Below, piece by piece: positions 43,468 through 52,398 of a stretch of DNA of 64,000 nt (positions within the stretch are counted from its first letter, which is position 1; the number at the start of each line of letters is the position of its first letter). Both the position numbers and the translations under genes were made by a program. This DNA is from Hyphomicrobiales bacterium. GTDB lineage: Bacteria > Pseudomonadota > Alphaproteobacteria > Rhizobiales > Beijerinckiaceae. The stretch lies in the NCBI GenBank assembly GCA_027483895.1, contig JAIXTP010000013.1, positions 62,001 through 126,000 of the forward strand. The letters run 5' to 3'. The notes under the pieces were generated by a model. That model made no database searches. It worked only from the letters and a program-made list of their open reading frames with translations, and was not told the origin of the DNA.

Positions 43468-44931
43468 ATGAGTGCTGCAGAACGACTCGAAGAGCCCGAA
43501 GACGAAGTCCCGCTCTATGCGAAGCGGCGCGAGGTGTACCCTCAGGCCGTCTCGGGCGTGTTCCGCTCCATCAAATGGACGGTGCTCTGCGTCACGCTCG
43601 GCATCTATTACTTCCTGCCTTTCGTGCGCTGGTATCGCGGCCCGAACGCGCCCGATCAGGCGGTGTTGATCGATTTTCCCGCGCGCCGCTTCTACTTCTT
43701 CTTCATCGAGATCTGGCCGCAGGAATTCTATTACCTGACGGGCCTGCTCGTGCTGGCCGCGCTGACGCTGTTCCTGATGAACGCGCTCGCGGGCCGGGTC
43801 TGGTGCGGCTATCTCTGCCCGCAGACCGTCTGGACGGATCTGTTCTATGCCGTCGAGCGGATGATCGAGGGCGATCGCCGCGAGCGGATGAAGAAATCCC
43901 GCGAGCCGTGGGATCTCGAACGCATCGCCGAGAAGGTCCTCAAGCATTCCGTCTGGCTGATGATCGCCTGGTGGACCGGCGGCGCCTGGGTGCTCTACTT
44001 CTCCGACGCTCCGACGCTGGTGCGCGATCTCGCCACCTTCCAGGCGCCCGTCGTCGCCTATGTCTGGATCGGCATCCTGACCTTCACCACCTATACGCTC
44101 GCGGGCTTCATGCGCGAGCAGGTGTGCCTCTATATGTGTCCGTGGCCGCGCATTCAGGCGGCGCTGACGGACGAGCACGCGCTCAACGTCATGTACCGCT
44201 ACGACCGCGGCGAACCGCGGATGTCGGTGAAGAAGGCGGAGCAGGCGAGGTCTTCGGGCGAGATCGTCGGCGATTGCGTCGACTGCAATCAGTGCGTCAA
44301 TGTCTGCCCCACGGGCGTCGACATCCGCCACGGCGCGCAATTGGGCTGCATCCAATGCGGCCTCTGCATCGACGCCTGCGACAACGTGATGGCGAAGGTC
44401 GGCCGGCCGACGGGCCTGATCGGCTACGACACCGACGCCAATGCCAAGCGGCGCGAGGAACGGCAGGAGCCCGTCTACCGCATCGTGCGGCCGCGCACCG
44501 TGCTCTATGCGGCGCTCATCGTCGGGATCGGCGCCTTGATGCTCGTGAGCCTTCTCGGCCGCGCGAGCCTCGGCGTGAGCGCCCTGCACGACCGCAATCC
44601 GCTGTTCGTGAAGCTCGCGGACGGCTCGCTTCGGAACGCGTATACGGTGCGGCTGATCAACAAGACGCTGGAAGAGCGCGTCTATCGGCTCGAGCTCGTC
44701 GGCCTGCCGCAGGGCACGCATATCGAGGCGGTCGGAACGACCGTTTCGGGCGAACGCAGCGTGCTGGCCGAAGTCGGCCCGGACCGGACGCGCGAATTGC
44801 GCGTGCTCGTCACCGTACCGAAGGGCATCACCGAACCTTCGGTGCCGCTGTCCTTCCGACTGACCGACATCGCCACGGGCGCGCAGGCGACCGTCGAGGA
44901 CTTCTTCAAGGGACCCGGGAGCGGACAATGA
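43468..44931 (+). CDS. ccoG: cbb3 oxidase assembly ferredoxin-like protein CcoG
   Basis: This 487-residue inner-membrane protein has several N-terminal membrane segments, the conserved WCGYLCPQTVW and CLYMCPWPRIQ sites, and two ferredoxin-type clusters: CVDCNQCVNVCP and CIQCGLCIDAC. It ends in a periplasmic immunoglobulin-like domain. In relatives CcoG (RdxA/FixG) supplies reductant for copper insertion into CcoN. Its stop overlaps ccoH (ATGA). Confidence 0.95.
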   Translation: MSAAERLEEPEDEVPLYAKRREVYPQAVSGVFRSIKWTVLCVTLGIYYFLPFVRWYRGPNAPDQAVLIDFPARRFYFFFIEIWPQEFYYLTGLLVLAALTLFLMNALAGRVWCGYLCPQTVWTDLFYAVERMIEGDRRERMKKSREPWDLERIAEKVLKHSVWLMIAWWTGGAWVLYFSDAPTLVRDLATFQAPVVAYVWIGILTFTTYTLAGFMREQVCLYMCPWPRIQAALTDEHALNVMYRYDRGEPRMSVKKAEQARSSGEIVGDCVDCNQCVNVCPTGVDIRHGAQLGCIQCGLCIDACDNVMAKVGRPTGLIGYDTDANAKRREERQEPVYRIVRPRTVLYAALIVGIGALMLVSLLGRASLGVSALHDRNPLFVKLADGSLRNAYTVRLINKTLEERVYRLELVGLPQGTHIEAVGTTVSGERSVLAEVGPDRTRELRVLVTVPKGITEPSVPLSFRLTDIATGAQATVEDFFKGPGSGQ

Positions 44932-45434
44932 GTTCGACCGACATGAACGAAGCGGGCGGGCGTCCGCTGACCGGCCGCAAGGTCCTGGCCATGCTCGTCG
45001 CCTTTTTCGGCGTCGTGTTCACCGTGAACTTCGTGATGCTGAGGCTCGCGACGGGGACCTTCGGCGGCGTCGAGACCGACAGCGCCTATAGGGAAGGCCT
45101 CGCCTTCAACGGGCAATTGGCCGCGGCGCGGGCGCAGGACGAGCGGGGCTGGAAGGTCGACGCAGCGCTGAGCCGCGGCGCCGACGGCGTGCTCGTGCGG
45201 ATCGACGTGAAGGACAAAGCGGGACTCGGCGTGACGGGGCTCGACGGCAATGTCGTGCTGGCCCGCCCGGCCGACCGCCGCGAGGATCGCAGCGCCGCCC
45301 TGTTGAGGGACCCCGACGGCCGCTATCAGGCCGTGCTGAAGGATCTCGACCCGGGGGCGTGGGATCTCGTGATCCGGTTCGACCGTTCCGGCGAGCGCCT
45401 GTTCCTTTCCAAGAGCCGCGTCATTCTCAACTGA
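44928..45434 (+). CDS. ccoH: cbb3 oxidase assembly protein CcoH/FixH
   Basis: This 168-residue protein has a short cytosolic N-terminus, one membrane helix (residues about 17-38) and a periplasmic FixH domain with AYREGLAFN and a late PGAWDLVIRFD segment. The role is assembly of the cbb3 oxidase. I chose the ATG at 44928, which overlaps the ccoG stop. Confidence 0.93.
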   Translation: MSSTDMNEAGGRPLTGRKVLAMLVAFFGVVFTVNFVMLRLATGTFGGVETDSAYREGLAFNGQLAAARAQDERGWKVDAALSRGADGVLVRIDVKDKAGLGVTGLDGNVVLARPADRREDRSAALLRDPDGRYQAVLKDLDPGAWDLVIRFDRSGERLFLSKSRVILN

Positions 45435-45452
45435 CACCTGAAAGGGTCGCAC

Positions 45453-47705
45453 GTGTCCCCCGCGATCGACCTCTCGGCCTTCGTCGAGACCGCCCCCTCC
45501 GGCGAGCATCGCCTCGATCTCGCCGTCGAGGGCATCACCTGCGCCGCCTGCATCGGCGACATCGAGCGCGGTCTCGCGCCGTTGCCGGGCCTCGCCTCGG
45601 CGCGCGTGAACTACACGCATCATCGGCTGACGCTGATCTGGGGCGAGGACGGGTTCGATCCCTCGGCCGCCGTCGCCCGGCTCGCACGGCTGGGCTACAA
45701 GGCGCATCCCTTCCGCCCGTCGCGGCAGGAAGAGATCGAGGCGGCGGAGTCCCGCGATCTGCTGCGCCGGCTGGCCGTGGCGGGCTTCGCGGCCATGAAC
45801 ATCATGCTGCTGTCGGTCTCGGTCTGGTCCGGCAACGTCACGGATATCGGCGACGAGACGCGCGATCTCTTCCACTGGCTGTCGGCGCTGATCGCGCTGC
45901 CGTCGGCGGCCTATGCGGGCCGGCCGTTCTTCGCGAACGCGCTGCGCGCGCTGCGGAACCGGTCGATGACGATGGACGTGCCGATCTCGCTCGGCGTCAC
46001 CCTCGCGCTCGGTCTTTCGCTCTATGAGACGATCCACTCGGCGCATCACGCCTATTTCGACTCGGCGGTGATGCTGCTGTTCTTCCTGCTGCTCGGGCGG
46101 GTGCTCGACCAGTCGATGCGGCGGCGCACGCGTGCGGTCGCGGACAATCTGATGGCCATGCGCGGCGAGACGGCGGTGCTGCTCGGCCCCGAGGGCGCGC
46201 GCGAAGTGCCCGTCCGGGCCGTCCGCCCCGGCGACGACGTTCTCGTGCGTCCCGGCGACCGCGTGGCGGTGGACGGCGTCGTGATCGAAGGCACGTCGGA
46301 GATCGATGCGAGCCTCGTCACCGGCGAGACCGCGCGCGAGCCCGTCCGGGCGGGGGCGCAGGTCTATGCGGGGACGCTCAACGTCTCCGGCGCCCTGACC
46401 GTTCGGGCGACCGCGCCCGCCGACTCCTCGCTGATCGCCGAGGTGAACCGTCTCGTCGCCGATGCGGCCGAGGCGCGCTCCCGCTATCTGCGGCTCGCCG
46501 ATCGCGCGGCACGGATCTACTCGCCCGTCGTCCACGTCACCGCTCTGCTCACCTGCATCGGCTGGCTCGTCGCCGGAGCGACGCTGCATGACGCGCTGGT
46601 GATCGCGATCGCGGTGCTCATCATCACCTGCCCCTGCGCGCTGGCGCTCGCCGTTCCTGCGACGCAGGTCGTCGCGGCGGGATCGCTGTTCAAGGCGGGC
46701 GTGCTTCTGCAGTCCCCGGAAGCCGTCGAGCGTATCGCCGCCTGCGACATGGTCGTGTTCGACAAGACCGGCACGCTCACGCTGCCCGAACCGCGGATCG
46801 CGGATCGCGAGCGGCACGACCCGGAACTGCTCGGCGTCGCCGCACGGCTGGCGCTGTCGAGCCGCCACCCGCTGGCCGTGGCGCTGGCCGCGGAGGCGCG
46901 CGGCGCCGTGCCTTATGCCGGCGTCGAGGAGCGGGCGGGGGAGGGGGTCGTCGCGACGATCGACGGCGTCGAGGCGCGCCTCGGCAGCCCGGTCTTCTGC
47001 AGCCTCGAGGACGAAGCGGCCGAAATCCTCGCGGCGGATCCGGAAGCCACCGCCATCGCCTTCCGCATGGGCGATCGCGGCGAAGTCTTCGCGCTGCGCC
47101 AGGCGCTCCGCCCCGACGCCCGCGAGGTCGTCGAAACGCTCCGCAAGGCCGGGTTCCGGATGATGATCCTGTCGGGCGACCGCGAGGGGCCGGTCGCCGC
47201 CGCGGCGGCCGCCTCAGGCATTGCCGAATGGCGCGCCCGCTGCAAGCCCGCCGACAAGATCGCCGTGCTCGAAGCGCTCAAGGCCGAGGGCCGCAAGGTG
47301 CTGATGGCGGGCGACGGCCTCAATGATGCGCCGGCGCTCGCCGCGGCCTGGGCCTCGATCTCGCCCGTGACGGCCGCGCATGTGGCGCAGGCCTCGGCCG
47401 ATGCGCTCTTCATGGGGGAGAGGCTCGCCCCGGTGGCCGCGGCGGCCTCCATCGCGCGGCGGGCGCTGTCGATCATGCGCCAGAATCTCGGGATCGCCGT
47501 GGTCTACAACATGATCGCCGTTCCGCTGGCGATGGCGGGCCATGTGACGCCGCTCATCGCGGCCGCGGCGATGTCGGGGTCTTCGGTGATCGTGACGCTG
47601 AATGCGCTGCGGGCGCGACCGGATCGTTCCGCCTCGCCCGCGCGTTCTACGGCGGAAACGGCGCGGGCCTCGGCGCCCGCGGTTCAGGCGAGGCTCGGAG
47701 CATGA
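45453..47705 (+). CDS. ccoI: Copper-exporting P1B-type ATPase for cbb3 oxidase
   Basis: This 750-residue heavy-metal ATPase has an N-terminal metal-binding domain (GITCAAC, C30 and C33), the transmembrane copper motif CPC (C393, C395), the phosphorylation site DKTGT (D437), TGET in the actuator domain and GDGLNDAP near the hinge. CcoI/FixI delivers copper to the periplasmic side for CcoN. It starts with GTG at 45453 and its end overlaps ccoS. Confidence 0.96.
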   Translation: MSPAIDLSAFVETAPSGEHRLDLAVEGITCAACIGDIERGLAPLPGLASARVNYTHHRLTLIWGEDGFDPSAAVARLARLGYKAHPFRPSRQEEIEAAESRDLLRRLAVAGFAAMNIMLLSVSVWSGNVTDIGDETRDLFHWLSALIALPSAAYAGRPFFANALRALRNRSMTMDVPISLGVTLALGLSLYETIHSAHHAYFDSAVMLLFFLLLGRVLDQSMRRRTRAVADNLMAMRGETAVLLGPEGAREVPVRAVRPGDDVLVRPGDRVAVDGVVIEGTSEIDASLVTGETAREPVRAGAQVYAGTLNVSGALTVRATAPADSSLIAEVNRLVADAAEARSRYLRLADRAARIYSPVVHVTALLTCIGWLVAGATLHDALVIAIAVLIITCPCALALAVPATQVVAAGSLFKAGVLLQSPEAVERIAACDMVVFDKTGTLTLPEPRIADRERHDPELLGVAARLALSSRHPLAVALAAEARGAVPYAGVEERAGEGVVATIDGVEARLGSPVFCSLEDEAAEILAADPEATAIAFRMGDRGEVFALRQALRPDAREVVETLRKAGFRMMILSGDREGPVAAAAAASGIAEWRARCKPADKIAVLEALKAEGRKVLMAGDGLNDAPALAAAWASISPVTAAHVAQASADALFMGERLAPVAAAASIARRALSIMRQNLGIAVVYNMIAVPLAMAGHVTPLIAAAAMSGSSVIVTLNALRARPDRSASPARSTAETARASAPAVQARLGA

Positions 47706-47872
47706 CGGTTCTTCTGTATCTGGTGCCGATCGCGCTCGGCCTCGGTCTTCTCGGTCTCGCGGCCTTCCTCTGGTCGCTCAGGAGCGGCCAATACGAGGAT
47801 CTCGACGGGGCGGCCGTCCGCATTCTCGACGACAGCGACGTGGAGCCGCACGATCCCGCGCCGAGGGCCTGA
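47702..47872 (+). CDS. ccoS: cbb3 oxidase maturation protein CcoS
   Basis: This 56-residue protein has one membrane helix (MTVLLYLVPIALGLGLLGLAAFLWSL region) and the CcoS hallmark SLRSGQYEDLDGAA. CcoS is needed for haem and copper insertion in relatives. The ATG overlaps the ccoI stop (ATGA). It is too short for many gene finders. Confidence 0.95.
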   Translation: MTVLLYLVPIALGLGLLGLAAFLWSLRSGQYEDLDGAAVRILDDSDVEPHDPAPRA

Positions 47873-47953
47873 CCGTCCGATGCGGTAAGGGGGGCTTAAC
47901 CACGTTCCCCGGCAAAGCTTTCTCCGGCGCTACCCGCAATTTACCATAACGGA

Positions 47954-48634
47954 ATGACGCCCCAGGACATGCGCGCCGGTTCGGAACGGGGATTCCGAGC
48001 CCCTCCTCCGAGGGGGCCGGACCTGCACGGCTCGATCCTGCGTGCGCGGATCGAGGACGCGGAGCGTTCGCGCGTCATCGCCGAACTGCGCGGGGCGGAA
48101 ATCGCGCGGCTTCAGATGCTCCACGAGCTGCTCAAGCCGGTCTTCGCCGAACTGCCTCCGGATGCCGACCTCTTCGATCAGGGCATCGTCCCCGGCGATC
48201 GCCCGCGGCTCTATGTGGACATGGTCTCCTTCGTGGAGATGGGCCGCGACCGGAAGGTCTACCGCTTCATTCAGGACACGCGGCGCGGGCGGATGCTCGT
48301 CGGCGAGACCGAGGGCGTCAATCTGATGGCGCTGACGGTCACCGAATATCTCGCCCGTCGCATCGTCGAGCGCGAAAAGGCCGTGGGCGACGAGATCGTC
48401 CGCGTGGCGGGACCGCGGCGCGCCTCCGAGCGGCCGGCGCCGCAGACGCATGAGACGAAGGATGCCTTCCACGATGAACCCGCGGCTTCGCCCGCGGCGG
48501 GAGCCGCGCCCGCGCCGGCGGATCAGGCCATCGCCTTCATGAGCGGGATCGTGGCCGGTGCCGGCAGCGTCTTCCTCTATGCGTGGTGGGTGTCCGGCAA
48601 GCTCGGGCCCGTGTTGCGCTCCTTCGGCAACTGA
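47954..48634 (+). CDS. Conserved hypothetical protein with a C-terminal membrane helix
   Basis: This 226-residue protein has a predicted soluble domain (about residues 28-145), with DMVSFVEMGRDRKVYRFIQDTRRG in the middle, then a disordered Ala/Pro-rich linker (about 150-195) and one C-terminal membrane helix (about 197-215). I do not recognise the function. It lies 80 bases after ccoS and ends three bases before the convergent metallophosphoesterase stop. An ATG five codons in is an alternative start. Confidence 0.72.
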   Translation: MTPQDMRAGSERGFRAPPPRGPDLHGSILRARIEDAERSRVIAELRGAEIARLQMLHELLKPVFAELPPDADLFDQGIVPGDRPRLYVDMVSFVEMGRDRKVYRFIQDTRRGRMLVGETEGVNLMALTVTEYLARRIVEREKAVGDEIVRVAGPRRASERPAPQTHETKDAFHDEPAASPAAGAAPAPADQAIAFMSGIVAGAGSVFLYAWWVSGKLGPVLRSFGN

Positions 48635-48637
48635 GCG

Positions 48638-49522
48638 TCAGAGCGGGATCGGACCGATCTCGCCGATCGTGCCGTCCGGCCCGAGGCCGCGCGTCAGCCC
48701 CGAAATCTCGATTCCGGTCTCGGTCATGTCGATCGAGAAGAGATGGTAGCCCGCGCGGTGGGTCAGCGTGCCGCCGCAGGCGGAGGCCGAGGGCGCGCCG
48801 ACGACCGGAATGCGACGGCCGCCGGGGCCGTTCACATGGGTCGCGGAGATCGTGTGATTGTGGCCGTGGAGCAGCAGCTCCGCGCCGGTCTCGGCGAGGA
48901 TGTCTTCGAGAGCCGCGGCATCGGTCAGTCCCCGGCCGGTCTTGGCGCCGCTGCGATGCGGGGGATGGTGGATCAGAATCACCCGGGCGAGGCCCTGCCC
49001 GCCGAGGAAGCGCAGGACGTCCCGGAGCTTCGCGCGCTGCTCCCGGCCGAGCGTGCCGGAGGCGAGGAAGGGCGCGGTGGGAACCCCCGACGACAGGCCG
49101 ACCAGCGCGACGGGACCGACCATCCGCACGAAGGGAAAACCCTCGAAACGACCGTTTTCGGACGTCATCCAAGGCGAGAGGAAGCGTTCGATGTCGGCGA
49201 GCGCGGTCTTCACATAGGCGTCGTGATTGCCCGGCACGAAGCTCGCCCGATCCGGCGTGCCCAGCCTTTCCATGAAGCGCCGCGCTTCCGGAAATTCCGC
49301 ATGCAGGCCGATATTCACGAGGTCGCCGGTGCAGGCGACGTGATCGGGAGCCTGCGCCAGCATGTCCTCCACGATCATGTCGAGGATGGCCATGTCATGC
49401 GTGCGGTTCCGCCCGCGGCGCCAATTGGCGTAGCCCGTCAGGCGCTTGCCCGTCAGTTCGCGGAGGCGGATCTGGGGGAGCGGGCCGAGATGGGGATCGG
49501 AGATATGAGCGAGCCTGAACAT
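48638..49522 (-). CDS. Metallophosphoesterase
   Basis: This 294-residue enzyme has the full calcineurin-like metal set: D-x-H in SDPHLG, GD in TGDLVN, GNHD, LIHHPPH and HGHNH. Members hydrolyse phosphoesters such as cyclic nucleotides; UDP-sugar and lipid A intermediates are other possibilities. I chose the ATG at 49522, after GGTGGAG, because the first motif follows within ten residues; the longer frame upstream lacks support. It is convergent with the hypothetical gene before it. Confidence 0.9.
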   Translation of the reverse strand: MFRLAHISDPHLGPLPQIRLRELTGKRLTGYANWRRGRNRTHDMAILDMIVEDMLAQAPDHVACTGDLVNIGLHAEFPEARRFMERLGTPDRASFVPGNHDAYVKTALADIERFLSPWMTSENGRFEGFPFVRMVGPVALVGLSSGVPTAPFLASGTLGREQRAKLRDVLRFLGGQGLARVILIHHPPHRSGAKTGRGLTDAAALEDILAETGAELLLHGHNHTISATHVNGPGGRRIPVVGAPSASACGGTLTHRAGYHLFSIDMTETGIEISGLTRGLGPDGTIGEIGPIPL

Positions 49523-49826
49523 CGCTCCACCTCTCGCCTCGCCTCCGTCCGGCGTCAAGCGTCCCGGAGCATCCTTCGAGACGGGATGAGGGGCGCTTTT
49601 CTCCGTGATGGTATCGGGCGCCGCCCGGGACGGCGCGGCGCGACCGAGCATGGACGATGCGGTCGACGCATGTTAGACGCGAACCCGCGTCGGGCTTCGC
49701 CCGGCTTCGAGGAGATCAGGCGTCCGATGCTGCTGCGACGACGAGACGGAACGGTCCGCATCTGACCGCCGCGCCTTTCGGGGCGCCGACCGCCCAAGCG
49801 CCGCTCGTCGGCCGAAAGCTTTCCTC
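49523..49826. other. 304-base gap between divergent genes, no feature identified
   Basis: This gap must contain the promoters of the metallophosphoesterase (minus strand) and the acetyltransferase (plus strand). I see no clear promoter pair, inverted repeat, RNA gene or further coding region in it. Confidence 0.55.
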
Positions 49827-50333
49827 ATGACCGATCTTCCTCTCGTCATCCGGCCCGAACTTCCGGCCGACACCGCCGCGGTGGACAAGCTCCACGAACG
49901 CGCCTTCGGCCCCGGCCGCTTCGCACGCACGGCCTATCGCCTGCGCGAGGGCGTGCCGGCCGCGCCCGGCCTGTCCTTCACCGCGCTGGTCGGCACGCTC
50001 ATCGTCGGCTCGATCCGGCTGAGCCCCATTCTCGCGGGCGGGCGTCCGGCGCTGCTGCTCGGCCCGCTCACCGTCGACCCGGCCTTCATGAGCCGCGGGA
50101 TCGGCATGCGGCTGCTCGAACGCTCCATCTCCTCGGCGAAGGAGCAGGGGCATACGCTGATCTTCCTCGTGGGTGACGAGCCCTATTATGCCCGCGTCGG
50201 CTTCAAGAGAGTGCAGGACGGCCGCTTCTCGCTGCCGGGACCGGTGGATCCCGCACGGTTCCTGATGCTCGACCTCATGGGCGATCTGCCCGCCGAGGCA
50301 GGCGGCATGCTCAGCCCCGCGCCCGCCGTCTGA
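49827..50333 (+). CDS. GNAT-family N-acetyltransferase (YhbS-like)
   Basis: This 168-residue protein has the GNAT fold. The acetyl-CoA loop is seen in MSRGIGMRLLERSI (R/Q-x-x-G-x-G/A) near residue 92 and a late VGDEPYYARVGFKR segment. It resembles YhbS-type acetyltransferases of unknown substrate. It stands alone, and its last 23 bases overlap the end of the convergent membrane-protein gene. Confidence 0.88.
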   Translation: MTDLPLVIRPELPADTAAVDKLHERAFGPGRFARTAYRLREGVPAAPGLSFTALVGTLIVGSIRLSPILAGGRPALLLGPLTVDPAFMSRGIGMRLLERSISSAKEQGHTLIFLVGDEPYYARVGFKRVQDGRFSLPGPVDPARFLMLDLMGDLPAEAGGMLSPAPAV

Positions 50334-52395
50334 AGCCCGCTTCGCCGAGCCAGGCGAGAAGCAGGCTCGCCATCAGCAAGGCGAGCCCCGTGACGCCGAG
50401 AAAGACCGACCAGACGCCCACGCCGCGCACGGCATAGGATTCGTTGTCGCGCAGACCGATATGGTCCGTGCCGCCGTAACGCACGGTGTTGCGCAGCGTG
50501 AGGATGGTCGGGATCCGGGGTGCCTCTTCCGCGCTGCGTGCGATCCGGCGGACGGAACCTCCGGTCGCTTCCGCCAGCGGCGCGAGAAGATCGGTCGTGG
50601 AGACGACCTCGCGATATTCGCGCGGGTTGGTCGGCCCGATCCCGGCGAATGCGGTGAGCTCTCCGTCGCGGATGCGGTGGAGGCCCGTCTCGTCCGTCTC
50701 GATCTCCGCCCGCCAGAGCCCCGGCCCGGCGGCCGCGAGGTCAGCCGCGCGCTCGCGGCCGGACGGCATGGTGACGGTGACCGGCTTCGCACCGTCCGCC
50801 ATGGTCTGCCGCTCGATCACGAGGCGGCCGCCGACGGCCTTGGCCCGAAGCGCCTCCTCTTCGAGATCCGGCTCCTTCATCAGCCAATGGCCGGTGCGCC
50901 GAAGCAGATCGAGATGGGGGCCGCCGCCGCGATATTCGCGCGCCCAAAGCCAGACATGGTCGGACAGCAGCAAGGCCACGCGCCCTTTGCCCTCGCGTGA
51001 GAGCACGAGCAGCGGCTTGTTCTCCGCGCCCGAGAGAACGGGCATGCCCGCCTTCACCGTGGCGGGGATCTGACGCATCCATTCGCCCCATTGCGGCGGA
51101 TCGCTCTCGCTGCCGGGAAGCCCGCGGGTGACGGGATGCCGCCGTCCCAAGTCGGTCAGACGCGTGAGGAACGGGTCTTCGACCACGGTTCCGTCGGGCT
51201 CGGCCGGCAGCACGGCGGCGAGCGGCGTGCCCGCGAGGCCCGTGCGGTTCCTGAATTCCGGTCCGGCCGCCACGAGCACGGCGCCGCCCTCGCGCAGATA
51301 GCGCACGATGTTCGTGAAATAGACCGAGGGCAGGATCGACTGGTTCGCGTAGCGATCGAAGATGATCAGGTCGAAATCCTTGATCTTCGTCTCGAACAGC
51401 TCGCGCGTCGGGAATGCGATCAGCGAGAGTTCGTTGATCGGCGTTCCGTCCTGCTTCTCCGGCGGGCGCAGAATGGTGAAATGGACGAGATCGACCGCCG
51501 CGTCCGATTTCAGCATGTTGCGCCAGGCGCGCTCGCCCGAATGCGGGCGGCCCGAGACCAGCAGCACCTTCAGCTTGTCGCGCACGCCTTCGATGGTGAC
51601 GACGGCCTTGTTGTTCACCTCGGTGAGTTCGCCCGCCGCCGCATCAACGGCCAGTTCGACGACGTTCGGGCCGCCGTGCTCGACGGGCACCGGGATCCGG
51701 ACGGTCTCGCCCGGGCGCACGCGCCGCTCGGCGATGGGCCGGCCGTCGAGCGCGGCGGTCAGGCGGACGGGGCTGCCGTCGCCGCCCGTTTCCCGCACGC
51801 GCAGCCTCACCGCCTGCTCCTTGCCGACGATGCCGAAGCGCGGCGCGTCGACGAGTTCGATCCGGCGGTCGCGTTCGTTCGGCAGGCCGGTGATGAGCGC
51901 GTGGACGGGCGCCCGGAAGCCGAGCGCCGCGGCCGAGCCGGGGATGTCGTGGACCTGACCGTCGGTGATCATCAATGCGCCGGCGATCCGCTCGGGAGGA
52001 ACGTCCGAAAGCCCGCGTTCGAGAGCTGCGAAGAGTGTCGTGCCCTCGTCTCCCGCATCGCTCGCCTCGATGATCCGGAGTTCGAGCGAAGGGATGGAGG
52101 CGATCCGGCGTTCGATCTCCGCCCGGACGGTCTGCGTCTTCGCTTCGCGATCCGCGAGCTTCTGCGAGCCGGAACGGTCGACGACGAGCGCGACGACATC
52201 CTTCAGCCGGTCGCGCTCCTCGTTGACGAAGGAGGGGTTCGCCAAGGCCGCGAGCAGCGCGACGAAGGCCGCTGCGCGCAGAACCGCCCCGCGGCGGCGG
52301 GCGAGAAAGGCGAAGACGAGAGCGAGGATGCAGACCGCCGCGACGGCGATCAGGACGGACCAGGGAACGAGCGGCGTCCAATCGAGCTTCGGCAC
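50311..52395 (-). CDS. Membrane protein with glutamine-amidotransferase-like/VWA domains
   Basis: This 694-residue protein has two N-terminal membrane helices (residues about 11-60), a VWA-like segment (VVALVVDRSGSQKLADRE), a class I glutamine-amidotransferase-like domain (LLVSGRPHSGERAWRNML, DLIIFDRY, GGAVLVAAGPE) and a C-terminal helix before GFRRRARG. It is the last gene of the MoxR/DUF58/DUF4159 set, three bases after its neighbour. The set is conserved in alphaproteobacteria and is thought to act in envelope assembly or stress; the exact role is unknown. Confidence 0.85.
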   Translation of the reverse strand: MPKLDWTPLVPWSVLIAVAAVCILALVFAFLARRRGAVLRAAAFVALLAALANPSFVNEERDRLKDVVALVVDRSGSQKLADREAKTQTVRAEIERRIASIPSLELRIIEASDAGDEGTTLFAALERGLSDVPPERIAGALMITDGQVHDIPGSAAALGFRAPVHALITGLPNERDRRIELVDAPRFGIVGKEQAVRLRVRETGGDGSPVRLTAALDGRPIAERRVRPGETVRIPVPVEHGGPNVVELAVDAAAGELTEVNNKAVVTIEGVRDKLKVLLVSGRPHSGERAWRNMLKSDAAVDLVHFTILRPPEKQDGTPINELSLIAFPTRELFETKIKDFDLIIFDRYANQSILPSVYFTNIVRYLREGGAVLVAAGPEFRNRTGLAGTPLAAVLPAEPDGTVVEDPFLTRLTDLGRRHPVTRGLPGSESDPPQWGEWMRQIPATVKAGMPVLSGAENKPLLVLSREGKGRVALLLSDHVWLWAREYRGGGPHLDLLRRTGHWLMKEPDLEEEALRAKAVGGRLVIERQTMADGAKPVTVTMPSGRERAADLAAAGPGLWRAEIETDETGLHRIRDGELTAFAGIGPTNPREYREVVSTTDLLAPLAEATGGSVRRIARSAEEAPRIPTILTLRNTVRYGGTDHIGLRDNESYAVRGVGVWSVFLGVTGLALLMASLLLAWLGEAGFRRRARG

Positions 52396-52398
52396 GGC

